DNA of 64,000 bases from Juglans regia (taxonomy: Eukaryota > Streptophyta > Magnoliopsida > Fagales > Juglandaceae). Where the stretch lies: assembly GCF_001411555.2 (NCBI RefSeq), contig NC_049904.1, positions 32,817,473 through 32,881,472 on the forward strand, written 5' to 3'. Numbering within the stretch: the stretch's first letter is position 1; each line of letters opens with the position of its first letter. Positions 1 through 11,191 of this stretch are shown one piece after another. Position numbers and translations under genes: made by a program. Below the pieces are notes generated by a model. The model did not search any database. It was not told the DNA's origin and saw nothing but the letters and a program-made list of their open reading frames with translations.

Positions 1-22
1 CGGTACGGTATTCAAAACATTG
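1..22. mobile_element. Right end of a CGGTACCGG-rich hAT-like MITE
   Basis: The first 22 bases match the right end of the element at 4879-5332 (CGGTATTCAAAACATTG). The rest of this copy lies before the window. Confidence 0.6.
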
Positions 23-540
23 CTTGATAGTAGGTTTGTCTCAAATTTTCATTCGGTTTTCACTCAAATTTTTGTCAAAACAAATCATAATAGAAGTAAT
101 CCTGAGATTTTATCGATGTTTCCGTGTCAAAATCATCTCGTTCCGCTGCCGCATGCACCCCCACGCGAAGCCCAAACGCACTGCACATTGCCCTCACTTG
201 CCCCATGCGCCGCACGCACCATCCATCAATCCTACGCGTGACCCCCACGCACCCAAGCGCCTCACGCGCCACAGACCTCCTTTGCCCATTTCAACACAGC
301 CCAGCCCATTTCAAGTAAGATCCAATATTTTTTATTCTCTTTTATTCTACTTTTAATTTTTGGCCCAAACCAATTTCGGTCTAGCCCATTCGGTACAGCC
401 CAATTTCAGCCTAGCCCAAACACTGTCCCAGCCCACTTAGGCAAACATTGTTGACTGTTGACCATCAACCTTTGACCGTTGACCCAAAAAAAAAATGTGT
501 CTTACCTCTCGGCTCTCTCCCAACCTTGACACCATTGTTC
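23..540. other. Intergenic, no gene recognised
   Basis: This stretch is locally C-rich with many AGCCCA words and short overlapping frames that show no recognisable domain. I see no gene in it. It could be the flank of the Copia relic that follows. Confidence 0.5.
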
Positions 541-559
541 ATCCTATTGATAATATTTT

Positions 560-1400
560 AGATGACTCTAATTATAATATGTGAGTCTAAAATATAGAAA
601 TTTTTCTTAGAGGATGAAAATTGTAATGCTATGATTCTGATGATATTCTTGCACCCAAGCAACAAGAGGGTGAGAGTCTTGATGTTTTTGCATGTCGGCT
701 TGAAGATTGGCATAGTATTCATTATAAAATACTGTCTTGGTTTATCAATACTTATGTTCCATCCATCCTTAGCCTACTTCCCAAGGTTTGCAATGTTAAA
801 GCTGCTTGAGATTTTCTTGCTAAAAGATACAACTGCACTCATAATGCTTCGTTGTAGTTTTAGCTTGAGACTAAACTTTATTAGATGCATCAGGAATCAA
901 GTCAATTCATTGTTGATTTATATTCTCAAGTTAATAATCTTTGGGAACAGTTGTCTGTTGTAAATCCTCAATATAAATGTTCTAAAGATATTGAGTTATT
1001 TGCAACTTACCGTCATCGTCGTAAATTTATGCATTTTATGATGGCACTTTGTGAGAATTTTGAATCTACTCAGACATCTCTTTTGCATCGCACCTCTTTC
1101 CTCTCTTGAGGTTGCAGTTGCTGAACTTAACTAAAAAAAAAATTGTCGTTTCACCATGAAGATGCAAACTCCGAATTTAGTTGTTAATATCATCCCTAAT
1201 ACTACCTTTGGATCTTCTCCAGCCTTGGCCGTTTTCCTTCACAGTCATCAAAGGTTGTCTATTGTAAATACTGCAAACGTCCTGGTCACTCTATTACTGA
1301 ATGTTATAAATTGCATCACAAAAATCAGTCTCGAGACCCCTTGTTGCAAGCTGCTGCAGTGGAGGAGGATACTGCCGGAATAGCTGATGGTGGGGACATC
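560..1400 (+). pseudogene. Degenerate Copia-type gag remnant
   Basis: Fragments in shifting plus-strand frames give the usual order of a plant Copia gag. A 'DWHSIHYKILSWFINTYVPS'-like segment comes first (about 690-760). A 'FIVDLYSQVNNLWEQL' segment follows (about 905-955), then 'RRKFMHFMMALCENFE' and 'TSLLHRTSF' (about 1018-1100). Last is a CCHC zinc knuckle, CKYCKRPGHSITEC, at about 1263-1304. Stops and frameshifts separate the pieces, so nothing functional is encoded. No protease, integrase or RT follows, and no LTR pair is recognisable. An A-run at 1533-1549 follows. The identification rests on the zinc knuckle and the gag motif order; the exact ends are uncertain. Confidence 0.75.
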
Positions 1401-1639
1401 TTGGGGGGTGATCGTAGGAAACCGAACGTTGGGGAAGAAGAGGGAAAGGTGAAATTTCTAATACGCTTGGGAAAGAAACTGAAGTGGAGAGGGGAGAGGG
1501 GAGAGGTGGGTTCGGTTGGATGAATATTTATTTAAAAAAAAAAAAAAAAAGATGACTGTATCAGACTTACTGTAGATGAAATCTTGGGTTAGCTAATCCA
1601 GTGCCAGCAAATTTAACCAGAATTCGCCATAGCCTTTGA

Positions 1640-1980
1640 CTGAGCTCTCAGCAGTTTGAGATTCTAGTACTGCGACTGCCATTTATGGTCAGGTCTCTCT
1701 CTCTCTTCGAAAGTTGACTTATCGAACAGTGTACAGCATGCACACTTTGTCCGCATGCTTTTGCGTTTTCTACGGGTATTCCGTATTCACCTCGTGTCCA
1801 TTCGGAGCACTCGTACGTCATCATCAAATACCAAAGATATTACTTCTTCAATTTTCTACACAATCTATGGCCGTGCGATTCGTCTTTCTAACCAGTCATC
1901 TGCTCTGCCCCTTCCTCTTCCTAATGGGACTTTTCCTGTTATATCCACTGATTTGAGACACCTTAATTAATTATTAACTA
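1640..1980 (-). promoter_or_regulatory. Relic of a HIPP-unit promoter without its gene
   Basis: The sequence repeats the upstream region of the HIPP genes further right: CAGTTTGAGAT, then CCATTTAT, AGGTCTCTCTCTCT, TTGCGTTTTCTACG, and an ACACCTTAATTAATTATTAAC tail like that near 9700. The TATA box seen in HIPP2 and HIPP3 (CCTATAAATGG on the minus strand) is changed here by extra bases. No HMA coding exon lies downstream on the minus strand. I infer it is the oldest, decapitated member of the array. Confidence 0.6.
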
Positions 1981-2790
1981 TTTTAAATAAAAAGTTGCTA
2001 ATGAGCACTAGAATTAGATTAGCTATCTCAAAGTCAAAATTTAGCTAATACGTGACTTTTTGACTTTTGATTAATTATTCAAAACTTGATCTCCATATTA
2101 GATTAGCCATCTCATTCTTTATAATAATAAAATATTATTATTTTTTAAATATATTTTTTAATACAATTTTTTATTTGTTTAAATACTTTTTTTATTTTTA
2201 TTTTCATAATCTCCAACACTTCCCAACAAGCTCCAACAATTATTTTCATTTTTATTTTCACAACTATCCCCAACAAGCATTTCTAGTTGAGCAACAAACC
2301 GTGCTATATACCACTACTACTATCATTTCAGCACAACCACTATCCCAAAATTTATACAACTTATCACAAAATGTTGTTGCCCACATGTAACAGCAGGTCA
2401 TAGTTGCTGCCCAACCACATGTATTTCTAGCACATGTTGGATGCAAATAGGCTAATGTAACTAGTTGCTGCTGTAAATAGGTTAATGTAACTTGCTGCTG
2501 AAAACCAAAAACAGATTCACTCCCAAACGTTGGATGCAAACTCATGCACATCAGACTGTTAGATTAACCAAAATATAAAGGCCTTGCATGCTGTCAGATT
2601 CACTCCCAAACAGATTCAATTTAGTATGGACGTGTGATGGATGTAGCAGGAAGTGAAGATATTAGTGCAGAAAATTGAATGTGTGCACAGATTCTATCTA
2701 AATATATGCTCAGTAATGGAAACAAAGACAGTAATGAGATTTATACAATGTTATATGACACATAACATTGGATTAGCAAACATATTGTTT
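1981..2790. other. AT-rich intergenic DNA with a decayed MITE-like stretch
   Basis: At 1990-2290, phrases such as TTAGATTAGCCATCTCA and TATAATAATAAAATATTATT resemble the interior of the AGAGCATTAGCATTGG MITEs at 16.9 and 46.7 kb. The remainder shows no gene. Confidence 0.4.
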
Positions 2791-2963
2791 ATTTCAGAGA
2801 TTATCGGATAAAACTCTAAAATAACATGATATTGCTCCACAAACCAGATAACAAAATAAATAACTACTAGAAACATCAGGGTTCCATCGAATGGAGAGGA
2901 ACGCCCATAAATTGAGATGATTAACATCACAATATGGATATAACCAACAATTGCTATACATAC

Positions 2964-3662
2964 CAGAATTCACAAGAGGCAAGATCAAGAAGAAATTGAG
3001 AGAAAGACCCAGAAGAGCGTTTATTGTGTCTGAACTGATGGCCCACGCGGGATCTCCATGAGATAATACAAGCAAAACTTGATTTAAATTTAAAGTATTG
3101 CCTATCAATCTTGGTATGGTAACATAGGAGTGAATGAAATGCTATGGTTGACACTATTTTCCTGTCAGATAAATCCCACGGATAATATCAACGAAAGCCA
3201 CAAACTTTTCATTGAGCTTGAAACTCCAACAATTTCAAATTACATAAACCAATAGATAATGCTTGACAAGCAATTGGATAGAGAGAGTGGCTAGAAAGGG
3301 AAAGCGGCTCTGGGGCATAAGGAAGCAGGAAGAGCCAATAAATGTAAACTCCCTCGGCCACCCACAGAGTTATTTGCAGCAAACACCGTGTGTTATCATC
3401 GCCCTCATCTGCGGACGAAGATACTACAGTAGCAGGCTTGCATCGAGCAGCGCGGCACACTGGTTTCCTTATACGACTGGAGATGATGCGATGTGGTGTT
3501 GGTGGTAGAGGAGGCGGCGTTGTAGTTGCCCACGTACTAGCTTTCGAGGATCCTATTGAGGCTGTTGATTTGGGCAATTGCCATTGAGAAAGTGAAGGTT
3601 TTGAGGGGAAGAATGAGTAGCTGTAGCCTGTTGCAGAGCAAAGAATGGGACGTCGTTGCCAT
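2964..3662 (-). pseudogene. 5' fragment of a plastid membrane-protein-like gene
   Basis: The minus strand carries a Ser/Pro/Arg-rich, transit-peptide-like leader followed by 'LLQITLWVAEGVYIYWLFLLPYAP' in an exon of about 3662-3310. A second block, 'AWAISSDTINALLGLSLNFF', lies at 3056-2964 and ends at a good GTATG donor. The two blocks read as one protein with hydrophobic segments across a 253-nt intron. That intron starts with AG instead of GT and ends with TG instead of AG. The ATG at 3662 is in a different frame from the long ORF. No later exons are found. I think I recognise an uncharacterised plastid membrane protein family but cannot name it. I infer a truncated, splice-dead copy. Confidence 0.5.
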
Positions 3663-3805
3663 ATTTCCGAGAGCGGGAGCCGGAGGGAGACAATGTGCGT
3701 GGTTCAGCTCCCTTCACCCAAATATAATAATAATAAAAAAAAGACATTTGAACTTGTTACAGTATTTGAAAAGAATTATTATAATTCATATTTTAAATAA
3801 TATCA

Positions 3806-3993
3806 GTTTGGTTGTCAAACTCATCTCAACTTATTTCAACTCATCATTACAATTTTTTTAAATTTTAATATAAAATATAATAAACAATTCAATTTTTTCA
3901 AATCTCAAAATAATAATAATATTAAAAAATAATATTCTAACAATATTTTATCATTTCAACTCAATTCAACTCAACTCACTCTAACATCCAAAC
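3806..3993. repeat. TCAACTCAACTCA MITE, family R1
   Basis: It runs from GTTTGGTTGTCAAACTCATC to CTCTAACATCCAAAC, with an AT-rich core containing ATATAAAATATAATAAACAA and AACAATATTTTATCATTTCA. The same element recurs in both orientations, for example at 5664-5853, 9227-9395 and 39100-39262. Confidence 0.75.
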
Positions 3994-4345
3994 ACAAGTG
4001 TAGGTCAAATGTAGATTAAATTTAAAAATAATAAAGATATTTTTTGACTAAGTCAACATCAATGCTCTAACATTTCTCATGAGTTAATAAAGAGAGTAAC
4101 TCGTGACCAAATAGCAAGGAAAAAAAAATAAGTATGGCTGTATAGAAAATAAATGGTTGAAGTGCAGTAATTTATTTTTAGCCGTTAGGATTGATAATAA
4201 AATGGTTAGATAATGATTAGATAAAAAATTAAAAAATTAAAAATTAAAAATGTTTAGTTTAAATTATCAGTTCTTATTTTTATTTTTTAATAAAAATAAA
4301 AAACAATTGAATAGAAAGAAGACAAGAAAGGTCATCTTCTTCCCA

Positions 4346-4870
4346 TTTTTTTTTTTTTCTACTGACTTTTGCTAGCCTCTGTATTTCGAGCTGTACATAT
4401 TCCATAGAACTACAACAAAGGTTTTTTATGGAGTTCCATTGACAGACTTTGTTTGCAAATTACTCGAGAAAGAAAATCCAAGCATACAATTAGAGAGACA
4501 AAAGGGAGGGGGTATACTTTTTTTTGTTTTATGAGTTTTACAGAAGTTGAATTGTTATAATGGATGAAATTTTCTCTCATAGTTTCTATGTAACAGATAT
4601 TCGAACAGTCATTACCCCTACTGCTGGTCCTGTTATACGAATTTTGACTATCGGCTTCTCGATTGCCACAAGTTCAAGTGACCCACTAGCTGCTCCAAAA
4701 TACGGTCTTATTTCTTGGAGTACCTTCTCAATATTTTCCTCATTCAACTCAAGGCCAGTTTATTCATCAGCTATGGATTTCACTATAATTATTTCGGAGA
4801 TCTTTTCCATCAAACAGCCCTCAATACCCATTTTCATTCTTGCAATAGAGCTGTAAACCTTATTTTGGCA
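4346..4870 (-). pseudogene. NFU: Processed pseudogene of a plastid NFU (NifU-like) scaffold protein
   Basis: The minus strand reads KMGIEGCLMEKISEI, then [44 protein letters not shown] and [12 protein letters not shown]. These are the end of the NifU domain and the C-terminal domain of plant NFU2/NFU3-type Fe-S scaffolds. The frame is broken by TAA after 'IADE' and by TAG and TGA flanking 'KL' near the end. The natural stop is at 4538-4540. No introns interrupt it. About 180 nt of 3'-UTR-like sequence is followed by a poly(A), seen as T-run 4346-4358 on the plus strand, so it is a retrocopy. A MITE (4879-5332) abuts its 5' end. NFU proteins assemble and transfer Fe-S clusters in chloroplasts; this copy cannot. 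Confidence 0.85.
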
Positions 4871-4878
4871 CTTATGGT

Positions 4879-5332
4879 CAATGTTTTTAATTTCGTACCG
4901 TACCGGCCGGTACGGTCGAAATTTTTCGTTTCGGCCGTCCGGCCGGTACAGGTACTACATGTGTTCCGTACCGGCCAAAATACCGGCCATACCGGACAGT
5001 ACCGGCCTATATTTCGGCCGGTACCGGCCGATATTTCGGCCTTTTTTTTTTTTTTTTTTTCGTTTTTTCAAACTACAAATTTATTTTTTAACCCCTAATT
5101 CTGACTAGACTATTTATAATTTATATATATATGTATTTATATATAATTTATTTATATATAAACTATTATTTTGAAATATAATTTTTATATATATTTTTAT
5201 ATATAATTTATTTATATATCGACTATCCCGAAACATTATCCCGAAACGCTATCCCGAAACGGTACCGGTATCGAAATATTTCGTTCCAGTGCCTTGACCG
5301 GTACGTCATCCAGTACGGTATTCAAAACATTG
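4879..5332. mobile_element. hAT-like MITE with CGGTACCGG-rich 5' end and 8-bp TSD
   Basis: The ends are inverted: CAATGTTTTTAATTTCGTAC on the left and GTACGGTATTCAAAACATTG on the right. Flanking 8-mers CTTATGGT (4871-4878) and TTTATGGT (5333-5340) match at 7 of 8, the TSD size of hAT elements. The left third is packed with short palindromes of the ACCGGCCGGTA type; the core is AT-rich and non-coding. A diverged copy lies at 12916-13321 and a third ends at base 22. Confidence 0.75.
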
Positions 5333-5340
5333 TTTATGGT

Positions 5341-5663
5341 ACCAAAAAGGCTTTTAAAATGATAATAGGAATAATAATAAAAATAATATTTGATACAGTT
5401 ATAGACAATTTTTTACACTTTATTTACAAATATATGACTTATTATTAAAATATAAATTATTTTTTAGATGAGATTTATTTTGTTTGCTTCGTAAACTCAT
5501 TTCAATTTATAATTATAACTTTTTTAAATTTTAATATAAAATATGATAAATAATTTAATTTTTTTAAATCTTAAAATAATAATAATATTTTATATTTCAA
5601 CTCAAAATTTAAACGCTGTCTTATATTTCCTTAGATTTTTTTTTGTATTTTTAAGTAAGATTA
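5341..5663. other. AT-rich DNA with a partial R1 MITE
   Basis: About 5480-5610 resembles the R1 family interior (TTTTAATATAAAATATGATAAATAA). No gene is seen. Confidence 0.45.
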
Positions 5664-5853
5664 CGTTTGGATGTTGAAGTGAGTTGAGTTGAGTTGAGTT
5701 GAGATAATAAAATATTGTTAGAATATTATTTATTATAATTATTATTATTTTAGAATTTGAAAAAATTGAATTGTTTATTATATTTTGTATTGGAATTTGA
5801 AAAAATTGTAATGATGAGTTGAGATGAATTGAGAGGAGTTGTGATTCCAAACG
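5664..5853. repeat. R1 MITE, plus orientation
   Basis: It starts CGTTTGGATGTTGAAGTGAG with four GAGTT tandem steps and ends GGAGTTGTGATTCCAAACG. It is the reverse orientation of the copy at 3806-3993. Confidence 0.75.
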
Positions 5854-6819
5854 AAGCCAATGCGTGAGTCTTATGCTGTACGAGACCGTAGAAATCATTC
5901 CAAATAATTGACGTTTGAACCGTCAACGCAAAATAATCAGCATCTGTCTAAATTCTGTCCCTTTTCCCTCTATTGCCGGGTGATTCTGTTAGCGTACTAA
6001 ATAAATAATAAAATTTATTTATTTTTAAAAGTTTAAAATTTTGAGATTAATAGTGATTTTATATATTATTAGAGTAAGGATTTTTCAAATCTTAACTTTA
6101 CATTTTATTTTATTTAATTAAATATATTATATATTAGATTATTTATTGAAAGAGAGTCTGATACACATGTAAAGAAAAATATTAAGATATTCAATAAATA
6201 ATAAAATTTATCTTTTTTTATTAATTTAAATTTTTGAAATAAATAATAATTTTATAATGCTAATCCGGCCTGATTCGTTCGGATTCCATCCTAGAAAGTT
6301 GAATTTTCCGAGGAATTTTGCTGACTCTTTCGTGGGTGGTATTGGGGAAGTCATCCAGTTCCAATCATAAGGCTGATATTATAAACCATTTCAAACAAGC
6401 TTTTTGTCGAGTTGGATCGTGGGTTTTTTTCACAGTTTGCTATTTTTTTATTAATGATCGTACGCCAGAGTACTTCAATTAATTCCTTTCTTCGAGCAGA
6501 GCATTAATTTGTTTGTGCTCTCGCAGTACATTGAAGTTAATCACCCACGAGCAGAATTATCAAACACAACCTATATATGTTGTTCTTCGATCAGTTTCAT
6601 AATCTTCACATCATAAATCATCAAAATAAGGATTCAAAAAATGATATCTAAGAGGTCAGAAACTCAACAAACCAACAACTTTTATTGATAACAAGCGATG
6701 ATTCAATTCCAAATCTGCATGCTCACCCTTGGAAAGCATTTGAAAAGAGAAAAACAAAAACTCATATGTTGAAATTACTCAACCGCTATCTAGATCTACT
6801 GATCATAAATGTATATGAG
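5854..6819. other. 3' flank of the HIPP1 unit, no gene
   Basis: The stretch is AT-rich. From about 6240 it is recognisably related to the HIPP2 3' flank at 11190-11640, sharing CCATTTCAAACA, GAGTTGGATCGT, GCAGAGCAT and TTCAAAAAATGATATCT-type words. No coding feature is supported. Confidence 0.5.
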
Positions 6820-8994
6820 TTACATGATGGAGCAAGGGTTGGAGCTCTCATGGCAATCCCTGACCTCATAGATTGGATAGGAGCAGGGCTGTAAACGAGC
6901 CGAGCTCGAGCGAGCCTGGGGTGTGCGAGCTCGGCTTGTTTACTACTCGAGTCGAGCTCGAGCTCGGCTCGTTTATCAGTCGAGCACATTATAGCGTCCA
7001 AGCTCGGCTCGTGTAGAAGGGAAGTAAGTTCGAGCTCGGCTCGAGCTCGATTCTGTTAACGAGCAGAGCCCGAGCTCGGCTCGCTTATGACAAAAATTTA
7101 AAAATTAAAATGTTTAATATAAAATTAAAATAAATGCTCATAATTTATATATTTTGTCCAACATTATAATTTATTACTCATAATATAATATTATATTTAT
7201 ATTAATTAGTGTAATATAGTAGTGCTATTATACTAATTCCATATAAAACTAAATTAATATGTAAGTTGTAACACATGTTATATACTAATACTATAACATA
7301 TTATATTTATATTAATTAGTATAACACGTCATATAAGTATATAACATTATCTAACTTTATCTTTTATCAAACATTATAATCTATTATTCATAATATAATA
7401 TTATAGATCTATTATATACTAATACTATAATACTATTATACTAATATGATAAGGAGATGGTGTAATTTGTAAATTTATAATGTTATATATTATGTAAGAC
7501 TATACTACTAATAAATTAATAATAGTATATATTTATTAATACACCACTAATACTGATACACTACCATATGTATATACTAATACACCACTAATATTGATAC
7601 ACCACCATATGTATATACTAATACTAATATGACATGTTAAGATTATACATCATCATACATAGTAACATATACTAATATCTTATAGACTTATACTAATACA
7701 CCACCATCTTTCTTTCATATATTAATATTAGTATATTAGCATATTAGTATATCATACACGTAACACTACCATACATTAGCAATAGTATATCAATGTATCA
7801 TCTTTCTAACACCACTAATATATTAACATACATTTACTATTACTAATATCAATATACCATCTTTCTAACATTCATATACTAATATGAATATATATATATA
7901 TATATATAATATGGACCATATGGTGTAATTTGTAAATTTATAATGTTATATATTTATTGGACTCATGTATTCATCATATCTTCTAGTTCTATAAAACTAG
8001 AAGTTAATATTATAAATTTATATATTGTATATGTAGTGGACTATAAATCTATAAAACTAAGTCTATATACATATTTATGTATATTATAAATTATATATAT
8101 CTAACTTTTGGCTATTATATATATATATATAAATATTGTATTATATATATACAAATATATACGAGTCGAGCTCACGAGTCAAGTCGAGCTTCAAACGAGT
8201 TTGTTCACGAACATTAATCGAGCCGGTCGAGCTTTATACGAGTTTGTATTGTTTAATAATCGAGCCTAATTCTATGTTTACGAACGGCCCATTTAATATT
8301 TGATCCGAGTCGATTTCGAGTTTAATCGAGTCGAATTCGAGCTGCCTATCGAGTAGCTTGTTTATTTTACAGCCCTAGATAGGAGTGGCAGGAAGGAACA
8401 CCACCACCATAAGGCCACGCAATGCACTCCAGTACTTTCTTCTCTTCTTTCTTCTCTTCCTTTACAGTAATTATGTGTGCAGGTCCCACTTTCTTTCTGA
8501 GTAACGATGTAAGTTCCACTGTATCAATCATATCCCCTTTTACTTCTATTTGGTCCTTGTCATCCCCTTTTAAAGAAGCTGATTCCACCCCTGAACATCA
8601 CATATATATCATGGCCACCCATCAAAAACAGATCAAATGGAAAAAAATATTATTTGTAATTTTCAGTATTAATAAAATGCAATATATATATATATATTAA
8701 CAGCGGTGGTCTATACAATATAGTACTGTCGACCCAAATTAAATGTTTTATTTGATCGTTACGTACCTCTAACGCTAACTGCAATCTTCAAGGCTTTTGT
8801 CCGGACTTTCTGTCCATCCAGCCTGTAGCAAAAAAGGCACTTCATCTGGCCATCCATGGACACCCTGATCAGCACCGTTTGCTGCAAAAACCAATGCAAC
8901 TTTATGTTAGCAAAAACTATATTATATATCTTCGGTCTGATTTTTCTCACATGCAGCACGTACTCCTAGCTAGCAACCTCCAATATACCTTTAT
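6820..8994 (-). pseudogene. HIPP1: HMA-domain isoprenylated-type gene split by a hAT element
   Basis: Three exons on the minus strand: 8994-8989 (2 codons), 8881-8767, and a last exon at 8590-8378 plus 6875-6820. Joined, they encode 129 residues. A betaalpha HMA fold is seen in 'QTVLIRVSMDG', 'RTKALKIAVSV', 'GDDKDQIEVKGD' and 'TSLLRKKVG', followed by a Lys/Glu linker and 'IYEVRDCHESSNPCSIM', a complete CaaX prenylation box. A CLFC metal-binding-type motif sits at residues 17-20. There are two lesions: the start is ATA instead of ATG, and a 1494-bp hAT element lies in the last exon so that translation would end 'SYLGL' without CSIM. HIPPs of the HIPP46/47 type bind metals or partners at membranes. 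The frame is otherwise clean, which suggests recent inactivation. Confidence 0.85.
6884..8377. mobile_element. Non-autonomous hAT-like element inside HIPP1
   Basis: The ends are CAGGGCTGTAAA on the left and TTTACAGCCCTA on the right, an inverted pair. They are flanked by perfect 8-bp duplications GATAGGAG at 6876-6883 and 8378-8385, diagnostic of hAT insertion. Both subterminal regions are packed with GAGCTCG and CGAGCTCGGCTCG words. The core is AT-rich with many TATACTAATA repeats and no transposase ORF. A second family member is at 22030-22870. Confidence 0.9.
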
Positions 8995-9210
8995 AATTGT
9001 CTTGGTTTTTCAGCTACGTCGATGATGAGTATATATTGAGTATTGGACGTAAAGCCTCACGTCTTTTAGCTAGAAAGAGAAATATGCACAGGCCAGTCGG
9101 GTGCTTAACAATTTCTTCTTTTTTTGAGGTACTCTCAGCTGTTTGAGATACTACTCCCATTTATAGGTCTCTTTGTCTTCGATAGGCTTGAAGCCTTCTT
9201 TACCTATCGA
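8995..9210 (-). promoter_or_regulatory. HIPP1 upstream region with TATA box
   Basis: The minus-strand TATA box CCTATAAATGG lies at 9167-9177, about 170 bases before the expected start. The block from TTGGTTTTTCAGCTA to GGTACTCTCAGCTGTTTGAG is shared with the other units. Confidence 0.6.
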
Positions 9211-9226
9211 ACATGTAACACTTGAA

Positions 9227-9395
9227 AAAGTTGAGTTGAGATGATAAAATATTATTAGAATATTATTTTTTAATATTATTATTATTTTGAGATTTAAAAA
9301 AGTTGAATTATTTATTATATTTTGTATTGAAATTTAAAAAAATTGTAATGATGAGTTGAGATGAGTTGAGATGATTTTGAAAACCAAACAAAGGG
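9227..9395. repeat. R1 MITE
   Basis: It carries GTTGAGTTGAGATGATAAAA, the AT-rich core, and ATGAGTTGAGATGATTTTGA near the right end, as in the other R1 copies. Confidence 0.75.
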
Positions 9396-11149
9396 TCTGC
9401 GTGCTTTTGCGTTTTTCACGGGTATTCACGTCGGAGTCGTGCCGTAGGTTCGGGATGGGTCCCGATAAAGTTAAATATTTTATATATATATAAATATATA
9501 TATTCTTAAATATTTTTAAAAAAATTCACATTATATTTTAATCACTAAATAAAAATAAATAAATTATCGGGTCCCTCTAGGTGACTTTAGCTTTTTCCAC
9601 CCACTGACCTCGTGTCCATTAGCAGCACTCGTACGTCAACATTTACTCGTCATGACTTGACTATTCAATGTATAGCGACTGGTTAATTTAAGAGAGATCA
9701 GACTTTAATTAATTATTAACTATATATTTTAAATAAATAAAAAATAGATTTTTCATAAAGGGTTGATCATCATCAAGAGAAAGACAGATCATAAGCACAA
9801 CCTAGAGTAAGAAATTTATTTTCCAGTCGTTGGGGATCAGACAAATAAAATGTTGGATATTAAGAATTAAAAACCTGTTCCGATTGCTTTCTTCCTTAAG
9901 AATAGTCGTTTGTGGGGGTCGGATTATTAAAAAGTTTCCACAAAGACCATGAATATTATATCTATCAGCTTTGGCTGGCTACATTACTCCGGCCACTGAC
10001 TAGCAAGCGCCTCGTCGGGTAGTGAGAAGCGTCCAGAAGAATTATGAATAGTATTAAGAAGATAATAATAAAATATGAAATAATAATTAAGTAAAAAATA
10101 ATAATAAAATATTCTAAAAATATGTAAAATACTTTACCCTGACGAAATTTTAAACCAAGCCGAAGACCTGTGGAATAGTCAGTGTGAACGTACAAGGGAT
10201 AAGTTGGCACGAACAGGTCGTACTGAGAAGCATTCCAGCTCGTCCTGCCAGCAAGGCGAGTTATAAGTTAATTGCTACTGGTAGTACTACTTCTTCTAGA
10301 TCATGATTATTTTGTTTAAGATTAATTTTTTCTGAGAAATATGTTATTAATCGAGAATGAAGAATATTATTAATGTGATTATTGGTTAAAAGAAAAAAAA
10401 AATCAAATTGGGTTTTTAATTATCTGTGGGTTCGCAAGTTCTTTTATTTTCTGGGTTTTTATGATCTGCTTCATGCATGCATGCATACGTCATGCACTCT
10501 TGTCTTATCAAGAAATAATTCTCACAAATTTTATCCTCCGTGAACGCCATCAAAGTGCACTTTGATCCTCTACTTCACGACTCAAGTAACATTTTTATTA
10601 AGGCCTCCTTTGAGTATATACCCAGTTTCGATAAGATGAAATTAGATTAGATTAGATGATTTATGTATCTAAACCGGGCTTAATAATTTTTAAAGAGTTT
10701 TTAACATTTTGCCAGCAATGAAATTGGAACGATTACACATAACAGCACACGCACGTGAAAAAGCATATCTGGGCCAAATTAATATTTTTTAGTTTCAGGT
10801 GAGATTGGTTTAGTTACGTAAAATTAAATTATTTCATTTCATTTTATCTTATATAATTATTATAATTTTTTTTAAATTTATGTATAAAATATAATAAATA
10901 ATTTAATTTTTTAAAAATATTAAAATAAAAATTATATTATAATAATATTTTATTTAATTTTTAATAAAATATCTCATCTTCTCTCGTAACGACGGTCTTA
11001 CCGGTTGTAAACCTATTGGAGTACAATTATTATACCTCCACTATTCCGCCTTGGCTCCGGAATATTCCATCCAAAAAGATATAAAATTTTCAAAGACTTT
11101 CAGTTGACTCTTGTAAATATGTGGCATCCAGGTCCAACCCCAGTAGACA

Positions 11150-11191
<42 letters not shown>

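Noticed and set aside
3263..3587. Plus-strand ORFs over the plastid-protein fragment
   Set aside because: Shadows of the minus-strand coding blocks.
6884..8377. CRISPR-like or satellite-like repeats of GAGCTCG and TATACTAATA
   Set aside because: The repeats are irregular and lie within a hAT-like element bounded by an 8-bp duplication; this is a plant nuclear sequence.
10472..10495. CATGCATGCATG run as an RY regulatory element
   Set aside because: RY motifs are CATGCA-based, but here the run is a simple repeat far from any active start.
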